A stretch of 64,000 nucleotides of DNA, from positions 124,001 to 188,000 of the forward strand of contig NZ_BAABJQ010000004.1 of the NCBI RefSeq assembly GCF_039543385.1. Direction: 5' to 3'. The notes under the pieces were generated by a model. That model was given only the letters and a program-made list of their open reading frames with translations. It made no database searches and was not told the DNA's origin. The position numbers were made by a program, and so were the translations under genes. Positions 36,299 to 46,180 of this stretch are shown here, in pieces (positions within the stretch are counted from its first letter, which is position 1; the number at the start of each line of letters is the position of its first letter). This DNA is from Rugosimonospora acidiphila (GTDB taxonomy: Bacteria; Actinomycetota; Actinomycetes; Mycobacteriales; Micromonosporaceae).

Positions 36299-36461
36299 GG
36301 TTGAACGTTAGTCCCACCGTCATCCGCCGCGCAACCCAGACACTCGTATCGCGGGTCTCAGTCGGGCTTCCATCACTTCCGCGCCCCCGGCCGAGCCCAG
36401 CCGACACGCTCCGCGCGGTCGCGCCCGCGGATCACCGTCAAGATCAGCAGCCGCGGGCCGG

Positions 36462-36785
36462 TCAACGATGCCGGGGCAGGGTGAGCAGCTGCCCCACCTC
36501 GATCGTGTATCCGGGCAGCCGGTTGAGCCGGCGGATCTCCTCGATCACGCGGAACGGGTCCGGACCCGGGTCATACCGCGCGGCGATGGACCAGAGCGTG
36601 TCGCCCGGCCGGACGACCACGCTCGGCGCGGGCCTCGGTGGTGACGCGGCGTCGCCGGCCGACGCGGCGAGCACGGCGCCGCCGCCGACGAGCAGGAAAA
36701 GCAAGATCAACACTACCAGCCGGCCACGCCGGGTTAGCCGGACGGCCTGCCGTGAGCGGCGCGCTGGGTAGCCCATCGTCGCCAT
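36462..36785 (-). CDS. LysM-domain membrane protein, SOS-linked division inhibitor candidate
   Basis: A 107-residue protein with a basic N-terminus, one transmembrane segment (~22-41, LVVLILLFLLVGGGAVLAAS), a short linker and a C-terminal LysM domain (VVVRPGDTLWSIAARYDPGPD, then GYTIEVGQLLTLP) facing the cell wall. It is divergent from lexA and shares its SOS box. The same arrangement holds for Rv2719c in Mycobacterium, DivS in Corynebacterium and YneA in Bacillus, which delay division during DNA damage; that role is inferred. I chose the second ATG, which leaves a six-base spacer after GGGGG. Confidence 0.88.
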   Translation of the reverse strand: MATMGYPARRSRQAVRLTRRGRLVVLILLFLLVGGGAVLAASAGDAASPPRPAPSVVVRPGDTLWSIAARYDPGPDPFRVIEEIRRLNRLPGYTIEVGQLLTLPRHR

Positions 36786-36829
36786 GAACATCCCCCTGGG
36801 TCAGACGGAAGCTCGATGGAACCCCGTAA

Positions 36830-36845
36830 TCGAACGGAGGTTCGA
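36830..36845. promoter_or_regulatory. SOS box (LexA operator)
   Basis: TCGAACGGAGGTTCGA is a perfect match to the actinobacterial LexA operator (CGAAC-N4-GTTCG with TCGA ends). It lies 45 bases upstream of the LysM start and 154 bases upstream of lexA, so it can control both. TAGAAC at 36846-36851 is a possible lexA -10. Confidence 0.92.
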
Positions 36846-36998
36846 TAGAACTTACGTACGAAGGTCTACCAGACCAGCGGGACCCACGTCGAGAGAGTGG
36901 GCACGACACGTCGTACAGATGTTTGAAGTTGTCGGGTCTTCGGGATACGGTCAGTGCCACGAAAACCCACCAGAAGTGCCGACAAGGGAGAGACCCAC

Positions 36999-37835
36999 GT
37001 GTCGAGCGAGGATCGCACCGCATCGCGGCGAGCCGCTGACCCCGGACACACGAACGGTGCGCGCGAGCAGGGGACCCGTGAGCCCGCCTCACTGGACGCC
37101 CGGCGACGCGCCGGTGGCCGGGCCGGCGCGCGCACTGTCGCGGCGGCCGGTCCGCTACGCGCGGTCACCTCTGTCTCGGCCAGCATCCCGGAAGTCGCCG
37201 CGGAGAACCTGACCGCCCGGCAACGGCGAATCATCGAGTTCATCCGCGGCTGGGTGGAGCACCACGGCTACCCGCCGAGCGTCCGGGAGATCGGTGAGGC
37301 GGTCGGCCTCGTCTCCCCGTCCAGCGTTGCCTACCAGCTCAAGGAGCTGGAGAAGAAGGGGTACCTGCGGCGCGACCCAAACCGGCCGCGCGCGGTCGAC
37401 GTGCGTCCGCCGATCGAGCCCAGCGCCGAGGAGGAGGCGGCCGCCCGGGCCGCTCACCCGGCACCCGCCTACGTGCCGCTGGTCGGCCGGATCGCCGCCG
37501 GTGGCCCGATCCTGGCGGAGCAGTCGATCGAGGACGTCTTTCCGCTGCCGCGCGAGCTGGTCGGCGAGGGCACCCTGTTCCTGCTCCAGGTCAAGGGCAA
37601 CTCGATGCTCGACGCCGCCATCTGCGACGGCGACTGGGTGGTCGTGCGGCAGCAGCCCGAGGCCGAGAGCGGCGAGATCGTGGCCGCCATGCTGGACGGC
37701 GAGGCGACCGTGAAGACCTACCGGCAGCGCGACGGTCACGTCTGGCTGATGCCGCACAACGACGCCTTCGAGCCGATCCCCGGCGACGACGCGACCATCC
37801 TCGGCCGGGTCGTGGCGGTGCTGCGCCGGGTCTGA
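36999..37835 (+). CDS. lexA: SOS repressor LexA
   Basis: Self-cleaving repressor of the DNA-damage regulon, 278 residues. The winged helix is at ~71-130 (LTARQRRIIEFIRGWVEHHG, then PPSVREIGEAVGLVSPSSV). The Ala-Gly cleavage bond is at 167-168 (GRIAAGGP), and the catalytic dyad is Ser202 (KGNSML) and Lys239 (EATVKTY). About 70 residues of basic low-complexity sequence precede the DNA-binding domain, longer than in E. coli, though actinobacterial LexA often has some extension. The GTG has GGGAG about nine bases upstream. An SOS box upstream indicates autoregulation. Confidence 0.96.
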   Translation: MSSEDRTASRRAADPGHTNGAREQGTREPASLDARRRAGGRAGARTVAAAGPLRAVTSVSASIPEVAAENLTARQRRIIEFIRGWVEHHGYPPSVREIGEAVGLVSPSSVAYQLKELEKKGYLRRDPNRPRAVDVRPPIEPSAEEEAAARAAHPAPAYVPLVGRIAAGGPILAEQSIEDVFPLPRELVGEGTLFLLQVKGNSMLDAAICDGDWVVVRQQPEAESGEIVAAMLDGEATVKTYRQRDGHVWLMPHNDAFEPIPGDDATILGRVVAVLRRV

Positions 37836-37860
37836 CCCGGCCCGCCAGTGGGCACACCGG

Positions 37861-37890
37861 GGCCTGCCGGCCCGCCAAGTCGGGCAGGCC
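37861..37890. terminator. Hairpin between convergent lexA and the RG-tail gene
   Basis: GGCCTGCC and GGCAGGCC across a 14-base loop, about 25 bases after the lexA stop. Confidence 0.5.
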
Positions 37891-37913
37891 GCAAGTCGTG
37901 GCCCGTCGGGGGC

Positions 37914-39770
37914 CTATTCCTCGCTGAGCCGCCGGAGATCGTCGAAGCCGTCGTGCTCCTCCGCGTAGCCGCCCCGGCGCGGTGGCGGCGGGGCGGCGCC
38001 ATGTGAGCCGCGCCGCTCGGGACGATGGGAACGGGCGATGCCGCCGCCGGTACGGGGTGGTGGCGGCGAGGCCGCCGCCGGGGGCTCGAACCCACCGCTG
38101 GAGTACGTGCCGCCCGAGTAGGTACCACTCCCGCGATCGGCGCCACCCCCATCGCGGCCACCACGGTCGCGGCCGCCACGGTCGCGGCCACCTCCATCGC
38201 GGCCACCCCGGTCGCGCCCGGCACGATCGGCACCGGACGGGGAGCCGCCACGGTAGGTGCCACCCGACCGGTCGCCGTCGCGTGGGCCGTCACCGCCGCC
38301 GCGGTACGTGCCGCCCGACCGGTCGCCGTCGCGCGGGGCGTCACCGCCGCCGCGGTACGTGCCGCCCGACCGGTCACCGTCCCGGGGACCATCACCGCCC
38401 GCGCGGTACGTGCCACCGGCGGGCGGCGGCGCCGAGCGCCCACGCGGCGGCGGGGAGCCACCGGGCCGGCCGCCGGCCCCGGCGTTGAGGTATCCGTCCT
38501 CGGGCGCGCGCGCGGTTCCGCCGGCGCCGTAGACCGCCCCGCCCGGCCGGCCGCGATCACGCGGAGGCCGCCCGTCCCGCGCCGGCACCGACGCGGCGCC
38601 GGCGAGCACCTCCTGAGGCCTCGCCCGCCCCTCGTCGACGTCGAGTTCACCGGCCGGCGCGGCCGTCGGCTGGCGCTTGCGGAACCGCACGATGCCGACG
38701 ATCCCGGCGGCCAGCATGCCCAGCCCGATGACGCCGACCACTCCTACCAGGGCAGTGACCTGGTCGAAGGAGAGGCTACTGAACCAGCTCTTGCCGCCGC
38801 TGCCGCCCGACCCGCCGGTCGAGGCCGGCTTCGCGATCGGGACCAACGTGGACGGGGTGTAGCGCAGCATCGTGGTCTGGTTGCCCGTCGAAAGGTCCTG
38901 GACGGTGAGGAAGTACTTCCCGTCGTGGCTGTAGGTGATCGCCTCGCCCTGGTCCTCGTTCTCCAGCGGGGTGATCCGCGGGGTGCCGGTGGTCAGCGCC
39001 TTGACGATGTCGCCATTGGTGACGTCCCACTCGTACGCGTCGGAGTAGGTGCGCAGCACGACCTTCTTGCCGTCCGGCGACACGGCGCCGCCGGTGACCG
39101 CGCTCGCGGTGTCCGGCCCGAGCTTGTTGGGAGTGCCGGTGCGCTGCGGTGTGAACTGGCCCACCTTTCTCAACGGCACCGTGGAAGAGCCCGGCGCCGC
39201 GGTCGGGACGTAGATGCCGGCCGCACCGGACAGCGGGTGGGTGACGAAGACCGGTGATCCGCTGCTGCCCATCAGCATCGCGTCCACGTTCCACGGGCCG
39301 TCACCGTCGGGAAACGAAAAGTGGTACAGCGTGGCCGAGTCGTCCGGGTCGACCGGAACCTTCCACAGCGCGATGGTCGGCCGGTCCGGAGTCTGCAGGT
39401 CGTCCCCGGTGTCCGCGACCCAGTAGTCCTTGCCGTCGGTGCTGAGCTGGATGTCGCGTGGATCACGCGGCCCGCTCCCGCTGTACTTGAGCGACGGGCT
39501 GATGCGCTGGCACTTGCTGTCTAGCTGGTAGACCCGCATCACCAGGCCGCTCGTGTCGGCCCTGTCCACTACGGCGTACCCGTTGGCGGTCGCGGTGAGC
39601 CCGGACAGCGAGTGCAGGTCCTCGTCCACCTTGCACACCGATTGTCCGGGTGTGGCCGTCGGCACCGGGATGCTCGCGGCCGGGCTCGGGTCCGCATAGG
39701 CAGACGTGAGCGGTAGGAGTACCAGTCCCAACACCCCGATGGCCGCCAGCGCAAAACGTCGCATCCGCAC
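37914..39770 (-). CDS. Secreted/membrane beta-propeller-like protein with Arg/Gly/Asp repeat tail
   Basis: A 618-residue protein with three parts. A signal peptide (~1-26) precedes an exterior domain (~30-325) with repeated GLTATANGYAV, DPRDIQLSTDGKDYWVADTGDD, SPDGKKVVLRTYSDAYEW and YSHDGKYFLTVQDLSTG strands, consistent with a beta-propeller. A transmembrane helix lies at ~345-366 (VTALVGVVGVIGLGMLAAGI). The ~250-residue cytosolic tail is Gly/Arg/Asp/Pro rich. The tail contains three 17-residue units of the type GGTYRGGGDGPRDGDRS and five pentapeptides such as GGRDR. No enzyme motif is seen. It lies 47 bases downstream of hflX. Confidence 0.8.
   Translation of the reverse strand: MRMRRFALAAIGVLGLVLLPLTSAYADPSPAASIPVPTATPGQSVCKVDEDLHSLSGLTATANGYAVVDRADTSGLVMRVYQLDSKCQRISPSLKYSGSGPRDPRDIQLSTDGKDYWVADTGDDLQTPDRPTIALWKVPVDPDDSATLYHFSFPDGDGPWNVDAMLMGSSGSPVFVTHPLSGAAGIYVPTAAPGSSTVPLRKVGQFTPQRTGTPNKLGPDTASAVTGGAVSPDGKKVVLRTYSDAYEWDVTNGDIVKALTTGTPRITPLENEDQGEAITYSHDGKYFLTVQDLSTGNQTTMLRYTPSTLVPIAKPASTGGSGGSGGKSWFSSLSFDQVTALVGVVGVIGLGMLAAGIVGIVRFRKRQPTAAPAGELDVDEGRARPQEVLAGAASVPARDGRPPRDRGRPGGAVYGAGGTARAPEDGYLNAGAGGRPGGSPPPRGRSAPPPAGGTYRAGGDGPRDGDRSGGTYRGGGDAPRDGDRSGGTYRGGGDGPRDGDRSGGTYRGGSPSGADRAGRDRGGRDGGGRDRGGRDRGGRDGGGADRGSGTYSGGTYSSGGFEPPAAASPPPPRTGGGIARSHRPERRGSHGAAPPPPRRGGYAEEHDGFDDLRRLSEE
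38143..38217 (-). repeat. Five 15-bp tandem repeats in the RG-tail gene
   Basis: Units such as CCACCACGGTCGCGG and CCGCCACGGTCGCGG, encoding GRDGG/GRDRG pentapeptides. Confidence 0.9.
38251..38403 (-). repeat. Three 51-bp tandem repeats in the RG-tail gene
   Basis: Three consecutive 51-bp units, starting at 38251, 38302 and 38353, with a partial fourth from 38404. Each encodes 17 residues. The spacing is exact, so the protein frame is preserved. Confidence 0.95.
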
Positions 39771-39817
39771 AGTCTTACAGAGCGTCGGGGTTTACGGGGA
39801 TACCGGAGGTAGGCGGA

Positions 39818-41311
<1,494 letters not shown>

Positions 41312-41448
41312 GTTGGGACAAGCGTGACACGGCCGCGCGCCGGCCGCATCAACATTCCGGGCGAGTGCGAGGAACAATACGAGCAGCGGCCCCCACACGC
41401 CGCCCGCCCGGTCCGATCCGGGGCCGGCACCGCGCCGAAAGGATCATC

Positions 41449-42885
41449 GTGCCCAGCAGAGCCCTGCCCAGCGCCGGCTTTTCCATCACCATCCGGGTCG
41501 CGGTCACCGCGGACGCGTCGGCCATCGGCCGCCTCACGACCTGTGTGGGCGAGGCCGGCGGCATCGTGACCGCCCTGGACGTGGTGGATTCCGACCACCT
41601 GAGGGTCATCGCCGACCTCACCTGTGATACGGCCGACGCGGGCCACGCCGAACAGGTCGTCGCCGCGCTGCGAAAGCTGGACGGGGTCGAGGTACGCAAG
41701 GTCTCCGACCGCACCTTCCTCCTCCACCTCGGCGGCAAGATCGAGGTTCACCCCAAGGTCGCCCTGCGCACCCGTGACGAACTGTCCCGCGCGTACACCC
41801 CCGGGGTGGCCCGGGTCTGCCTGGCGATCGCCGAGAACCCCGACGACGCCCGCCGCCTGACCATCAAGCGCAACACCATCGCCGTGGTGACCGACGGCTC
41901 GGCGGTGCTCGGCCTGGGCAACATCGGCCCGGCCGCGGCGCTGCCGGTGATGGAGGGCAAGGCCGCCCTGTTCAAGCGGTTCGGCGGGGTGGACGCCTGG
42001 CCCGTGGTGCTCGACACCCAGGACACCGAAGAGATCATCCGAATCGTGACGGCGATCGCACCGGCCTACGGCGGGATCAACCTGGAGGACATCGCCGCGC
42101 CGCGCTGCTTCGAGATCGAGGCCCGGCTGCGCGAGAAGCTGGACATCCCGGTCTTCCACGACGACCAGCACGGGACCGCCATCGTGGTGCTGGCCGCGCT
42201 GACCAACGCGCTGCGCGTGGTGGGCAAGGATCTCGCCAAGGTACGGGTGGTCGTCTCGGGCGCGGGAGCCGCCGGTACGGCGATCATCAAGCTGCTGCTG
42301 CGCCAGGGCGTCGGCGACGTCATCGCGTACGACCGGGCCGGCGCGCTGCACCGGGGCATGACCGGCCTGGGGCCGGCCTGGCAGTGGCTGGCGGACAACA
42401 CCAACGCCGACAACTACTCCGGCGACCTACCGGGTGCGGTCAACGGCGCCGACGTCTTCATCGGGGTCAGCGCGCCGAACCTGCTCACCGGCGACGACGT
42501 CGCCACCATGGCCAAGGACGCGATCGTCTTCGCGCTGGCCAACCCCGACCCCGAGGTGGACCCCCGGGAGGCCAGGGAGCATGCGGCGATCGTGGCCACC
42601 GGCCGCTCCGACCAGCCGAACCAGATCAACAACGTGCTCGCCTTCCCCGGCGTGTTCCGGGGCATGCTGGACGCCCAGGCCCGGCAGTTCACCGAGGAGA
42701 TGGCGCTGGCGGCGGCGCGGGCCATCGCCGACACGATCGGCCAGGAGAAGATCAACGCCTCGGTGATCATCCCCAGCGTCTTCGACTCCCGGGTCGCCCC
42801 CGCCGTAGCGGCGGCGATCAGGCAGGTCGCCAAGGGGCCGCAGGCAGATCCGGACGCTCCCGACCCGGCCGAGACCGACGAGTGA
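41449..42885 (+). CDS. NAD-dependent malic enzyme with N-terminal ACT domain
   Basis: Oxidative decarboxylation of malate to pyruvate, linking the TCA cycle to gluconeogenic and acetyl-CoA precursors; 478 residues. An ACT regulatory domain (~8-85, ITIRVAVTADASAIGRLTTC, then KVSDRTFLLHLGGKIEV) precedes the malic N-domain (ELSRAYTPGVA, then VTDGSAVLGLGNIGPAAALP). Next come FHDDQHGTAIV (metal site) and the NAD-binding domain VVVSGAGAAGTAIIKLL, with FALANPDPEV. ACT fusion is typical of Gram-positive malic enzymes and suggests allosteric control by a small ligand. AAAGGA lies six bases before the GTG. Confidence 0.94.
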   Translation: MPSRALPSAGFSITIRVAVTADASAIGRLTTCVGEAGGIVTALDVVDSDHLRVIADLTCDTADAGHAEQVVAALRKLDGVEVRKVSDRTFLLHLGGKIEVHPKVALRTRDELSRAYTPGVARVCLAIAENPDDARRLTIKRNTIAVVTDGSAVLGLGNIGPAAALPVMEGKAALFKRFGGVDAWPVVLDTQDTEEIIRIVTAIAPAYGGINLEDIAAPRCFEIEARLREKLDIPVFHDDQHGTAIVVLAALTNALRVVGKDLAKVRVVVSGAGAAGTAIIKLLLRQGVGDVIAYDRAGALHRGMTGLGPAWQWLADNTNADNYSGDLPGAVNGADVFIGVSAPNLLTGDDVATMAKDAIVFALANPDPEVDPREAREHAAIVATGRSDQPNQINNVLAFPGVFRGMLDAQARQFTEEMALAAARAIADTIGQEKINASVIIPSVFDSRVAPAVAAAIRQVAKGPQADPDAPDPAETDE

Positions 42886-42895
42886 GCGAGCCGCG

Positions 42896-43711
42896 CTAGA
42901 CGAGCACGTCCCCGGTGGCCACGATCAGCGCCGGACCGGTCAACACGCAACGGTCCCGATCGATGGCGATGGTGAGCCGGCCACCGGGGAGATCCACCGC
43001 GACCGTGCCGGTGTCCAGCCCGGCCGTACCGAGCGCGACGGCGGCCACGGCACAGGCACCCGTACCGCAGGAGAGCGTCTCGGCGGAGCCGCGCTCATAT
43101 ACCCGCATGCGTACGTGCAGGTCGGCCCCTGCCACCGGCTCGGCACCGGCGATGAACTCGACATTGGCCGACTCCGGGAACACCGTGGCGTCCAGGATCG
43201 GCGGCTCGGACAGGTCCACCGTGGACACGTCGTCGACCGGGCAGACCAGGTGCGGGTTGCCGACGTCCGCCGTGGTGCCCGGGTACTCGCGCTCGCCCAG
43301 CCGGGCCGCCGAGGCGCCGCCCACCACCGGCCGGGTCATCTCGGCGCTGACCTCGTTGGCCGCCACGTCCACGGTGACCAGGCCGGCCCGGGTCGCGATC
43401 GGGAACCGGGTGGCGTGGACCAGCCCGTAGGAGGTCAGGTACCGGGCGAAGACGCGCACCCCGTTGCCGCACATCTCGGCCACCGAGCCGTCGGCGTTGT
43501 GGTAGTCCATGAACCACTCGGCGTCCCCGGCGTACCGGGCCGCATCCGGGTGCTTCGCCGAGCGCACCACCCGCAGCACCCCGTCCGCGCCGATGCCGAA
43601 GTGCCTGGCGCACAGCGTCGAGACCAGTTGCGGGGTCAGCTCGATCCCACCGTCGGGGTCGGGCAGCACCACGAAGTCGTTGCCGGTGCCGTGGCCCTTA
43701 GCGAAGTACAT
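42896..43711 (-). CDS. dapF: Diaminopimelate epimerase
   Basis: Converts L,L- to meso-diaminopimelate for peptidoglycan and lysine synthesis; 271 residues. The two catalytic Cys motifs are present: NADGSVAEMCGNGVRVFARY (Cys81) and SAETLSCGTGACA near residue 231. MYFAKGHGTGNDFVVLPD is the standard N-terminus and fixes the ATG start; AACAAT lies six bases before it, so the mRNA may be leaderless. In mycobacteria miaA lies immediately upstream of dapF; here the 134 bases before it contain no miaA. Confidence 0.96.
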   Translation of the reverse strand: MYFAKGHGTGNDFVVLPDPDGGIELTPQLVSTLCARHFGIGADGVLRVVRSAKHPDAARYAGDAEWFMDYHNADGSVAEMCGNGVRVFARYLTSYGLVHATRFPIATRAGLVTVDVAANEVSAEMTRPVVGGASAARLGEREYPGTTADVGNPHLVCPVDDVSTVDLSEPPILDATVFPESANVEFIAGAEPVAGADLHVRMRVYERGSAETLSCGTGACAVAAVALGTAGLDTGTVAVDLPGGRLTIAIDRDRCVLTGPALIVATGDVLV

Positions 43712-43845
43712 GGCACCATTGTTCCTCGCCCGCCGGGCGGACGCCCGCCAAGGTCGCCTGGATCGCCAAGCGGGTGCCGGGCCGCCGACCAGGCCCCGGA
43801 GAGTGCCCACGGGGATCCCCCGGCGGGTACACCCCGGAACTGCTG

Positions 43846-44652
43846 TCAGGCCCGCACCCAGGAGGCCACCAGGTAGCCGACCCCGTACGGCGCCGCGTCA
43901 TACAGCAGTTCGGCGCGCCAGTCCGCACCGGCCGCCGCCCCGGCCAGTGCCTGCCACGCCGGCCGGCCGGCCGCCGTCAGCTCGGTCGCCAGCGCCGGGT
44001 CCAGGGCCAGCAGCCCATCGAGGTCCGCCGCGGCCAACGCCTTGGCGGTCATCCCGTCGAGGACCGTGGCACGGGGGTCGGCGTACCCCGACGGCGGCTC
44101 GGCCCGCCAGGCCGACCCGTCCCCCATCACGAGCAGCGCCACCCGCGGGAGCCAGGGCGCGCACCGGTCCCGGCCGAAGGCCGCGCAGCCCGCGGGCGGC
44201 TCGTCGGCGGCCACGCTGGCCATCCCCACCGCGACCGTGCCGCCCACCGTCGCCGTGCCCGCCACCGTCGCCGTCACACTCACCGTCGCCGTTCCGGCCA
44301 CCGTCGCGTCGGCCGAGCCGGCGGGAGGGGCCGACGTCAGGTCGGCGCGCCGGGACAGCAGCCACGCCCCCACGGTCAGGCTGAGCGGGAGGCTCGGGTG
44401 GCCGCGCCGGCCCGGTACCACCTCCAGCGGAACCCCCCAGGGCGCGAGCGTGCCGTACTCGTCGGGCGCGCGCCAGGCGGTCTTCGCGCCGGTACCCAAG
44501 ATCAAGATCCCGTCGGGGCCGGCGGTCAACAACCGGTCGACGGCCGCGTCACAAATCGCTCGAAGATCATCAAGCTCCGCGGCCGCGCCCCCGGCGACCT
44601 CCGGGATGAGTATCGGCGGGCACGGGCAGACCGCGGCTGCGACGAGTGGCAC
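43846..44652 (-). CDS. Class III extradiol dioxygenase-like protein
   Basis: A 268-residue protein of the LigB-like fold (compare Rv2728c), function unknown. The N-terminus LVAAAVCPCPPILIPEVAGGAAAEL and ILILGTGAKTAW, LEVVPGRRGHPSLPLSLTVGAWLL, VALLVMGDGSAWR and the C-terminal APYGVGYLVASWV follow the family. The His residues that bind Fe in true dioxygenases are not evident, so catalysis is doubtful. A Val/Ala/Thr/Gly-rich insertion (~115-145) comes from 18-bp repeats. The GTG has TACGGT six bases upstream, a leaderless start. Confidence 0.8.
   Translation of the reverse strand: MPLVAAAVCPCPPILIPEVAGGAAAELDDLRAICDAAVDRLLTAGPDGILILGTGAKTAWRAPDEYGTLAPWGVPLEVVPGRRGHPSLPLSLTVGAWLLSRRADLTSAPPAGSADATVAGTATVSVTATVAGTATVGGTVAVGMASVAADEPPAGCAAFGRDRCAPWLPRVALLVMGDGSAWRAEPPSGYADPRATVLDGMTAKALAAADLDGLLALDPALATELTAAGRPAWQALAGAAAGADWRAELLYDAAPYGVGYLVASWVRA
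44227..44316 (-). repeat. Five 18-bp tandem repeats in the dioxygenase-like gene
   Basis: Units of the form CACCGTCGCCGTGCCCGC, each 18 bp, encoding the GTATV/GTVAV-like six-residue repeats of the insertion. Confidence 0.9.
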
Positions 44653-44923
44653 GGATCAACCGTAACCGGACGCAGAAATCGCTCCCATAGACCCGCCAGG
44701 ACACCGTATGGTCACGGTCGTCGCCAGTGGCTCGACGGGGACGGGGGCGGACCTGTGAGAATGCCGGGGAGAAAGTCACTGCGCTGTGGCGGCGCCACCG
44801 GGGACGCCCGGAGGGCACCGGGAGAACGAGGTTGGGCATGAGCGAGCGAAGCGGAGGGCTCGGCGCGACGGGGCACTGTCCCGGCGGTACGCGCGGATCT
44901 GCCGAGAGCAGGGCGGCGATCGC

Positions 44924-46132
44924 ATGAGCGACTGGACCGCCTTCGGCCGGATCGACGATGAAGGCACAGTCTATGTGAAGACCGCCGACGGTGAGCGTGT
45001 TGTCGGTTCCTGGCAGGCCGGCAGTCCCGAGGAGGGGTTGGCGCACTTCGCGCGCCGCTTCGACGGCGTGGTCACCGAGGTCAACCTGATCGAGACCCGT
45101 CTCGGCACCGGTGCGGGCGACGCCCAGCACGCCCTCGCCAGGATCAAGGAGCTGCGCGGCGAGCTGGACGAACCGCACGTGGTCGGCGACATCGACGCAC
45201 TGCGGGAGCGTCTCGACAAGCTGACCGCGGCGGCCGATGCGAAGGTCGGTGAGGTGCATGCCGCCCGTAGCGCCGCCCGGGCCGAAGCGGTCGCACACAA
45301 GACCGCGCTGGTCGCCGAGGCCGAGCAGATAGCGGCCGACTCGACCAGCTGGAAGTCGGCCGGCGACCGGCTCAAGGAGATCCTCGACGAGTGGAAGACC
45401 ATTCGGGGGGTCGACCGGAAGAGTGACGGAGAGTTGTGGAAGCGCTACGCAACGGCCCGGGACACCTTCACCCGGCGTCGTGGCGCGCACTTCGCCACCC
45501 TCGACGGGGCCCGCAAGCAGGCCCAGTCCCGCAAGGAGGAGCTGGTCACCGAGGCCGAGTCACTGTCCAGCTCCACTGAGTGGGCACCCACCGCCAACCG
45601 GCTCAAGGAGCTGATGAGCGAGTGGAAGGCCGCACCCCGCGCGTCGAAGGAGGTCGAGCAGCGCCTGTGGGAACGGTTCAGGGCCGCTCAGGACGCGTTC
45701 TTCGCGCGGCGTAGCGAGGTCTTCTCGGCCCGTGACGCCGAGCAGAAGGCCAGCCTGGACCGCCGGCACGAGTTGCTGGCCCAGGCCGAGGCGCTCGACG
45801 TCGACACGGATCCCAAGGCCGCGCAGGCCAAGCTCCGGGAGATCCAGGGCCAGTGGCACGACGCCGGGCGAGTGTCCCGGGACGCCGCAGCCGGGCTGGA
45901 CCGGCGGCTGCGCGCGGTCGAGGACAAGGTGCGGGGCGCCATGGACATCGCGTGGCGGCGCACCTCGCCGGCCGACAACCCGCTGCTGGTTCAGATGCGG
46001 GAGCAGGTCGCCGAGGCCGAGGCGAGGTTGGCCCGCGCCAAGACGGCCGGCGACGCGAAGCGCATCCGGGAGGCCGAGCAGGCCCTCTCCGCTAAGCGCC
46101 AGTTCCTGGAGCTGGCAGAGCACACCAACTGA
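44924..46132 (+). CDS. DUF349 repeat protein
   Basis: A 402-residue, almost wholly alpha-helical protein with three to four DUF349 units, each marked by a W(K/H)..(G/A)R motif: ILDEWKTIRGVDRKSDGELW, LMSEWKAAPRASKEVEQRLW and IQGQWHDAGRVSRDAAAGLD. A ~75-residue N-terminal part starts MSDWTAFGRIDDEGTVYVKT. Coiled-coil propensity is high. The family is conserved next to miaB/miaA in actinobacteria, with no known activity. The upstream 271 bases hold a GAGCGAGCGAAGCGGAGGG motif of a kind scattered in Micromonosporaceae genomes and no other gene. Confidence 0.9.
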   Translation: MSDWTAFGRIDDEGTVYVKTADGERVVGSWQAGSPEEGLAHFARRFDGVVTEVNLIETRLGTGAGDAQHALARIKELRGELDEPHVVGDIDALRERLDKLTAAADAKVGEVHAARSAARAEAVAHKTALVAEAEQIAADSTSWKSAGDRLKEILDEWKTIRGVDRKSDGELWKRYATARDTFTRRRGAHFATLDGARKQAQSRKEELVTEAESLSSSTEWAPTANRLKELMSEWKAAPRASKEVEQRLWERFRAAQDAFFARRSEVFSARDAEQKASLDRRHELLAQAEALDVDTDPKAAQAKLREIQGQWHDAGRVSRDAAAGLDRRLRAVEDKVRGAMDIAWRRTSPADNPLLVQMREQVAEAEARLARAKTAGDAKRIREAEQALSAKRQFLELAEHTN

Positions 46133-46151
46133 AACACCACATAGAGATCGG

Positions 46152-46176
46152 GGCGTTCACCGTTACGGTGGGCGCC
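46152..46176. terminator. Hairpin between convergent DUF349 gene and miaB
   Basis: GGCGTTCACCG pairs with CGGTGGGCGCC (two G-U pairs in RNA) around TTA, giving 11 pairs, 19 bases after the DUF349 stop. Confidence 0.7.
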
Positions 46177-46180
46177 TCGG

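Larger units (their letters stand above)
36128..36461. other. nrdR upstream region, no gene
   Basis: 334 bases between the nrdR start and the LysM gene stop. It holds a promoter, a large palindrome and an NrdR-box-like element (listed separately). The rest, up to 36461, shows no coding sequence I can support. Confidence 0.6.

Noticed and set aside
35559..36300. Cobalamin riboswitch controlling nrdJ
   Set aside because: I looked for the B12-box (GCCACTG and variants) on the minus strand upstream of nrdJ and nrdR and found none. The nrdR-nrdJ gap is too short.
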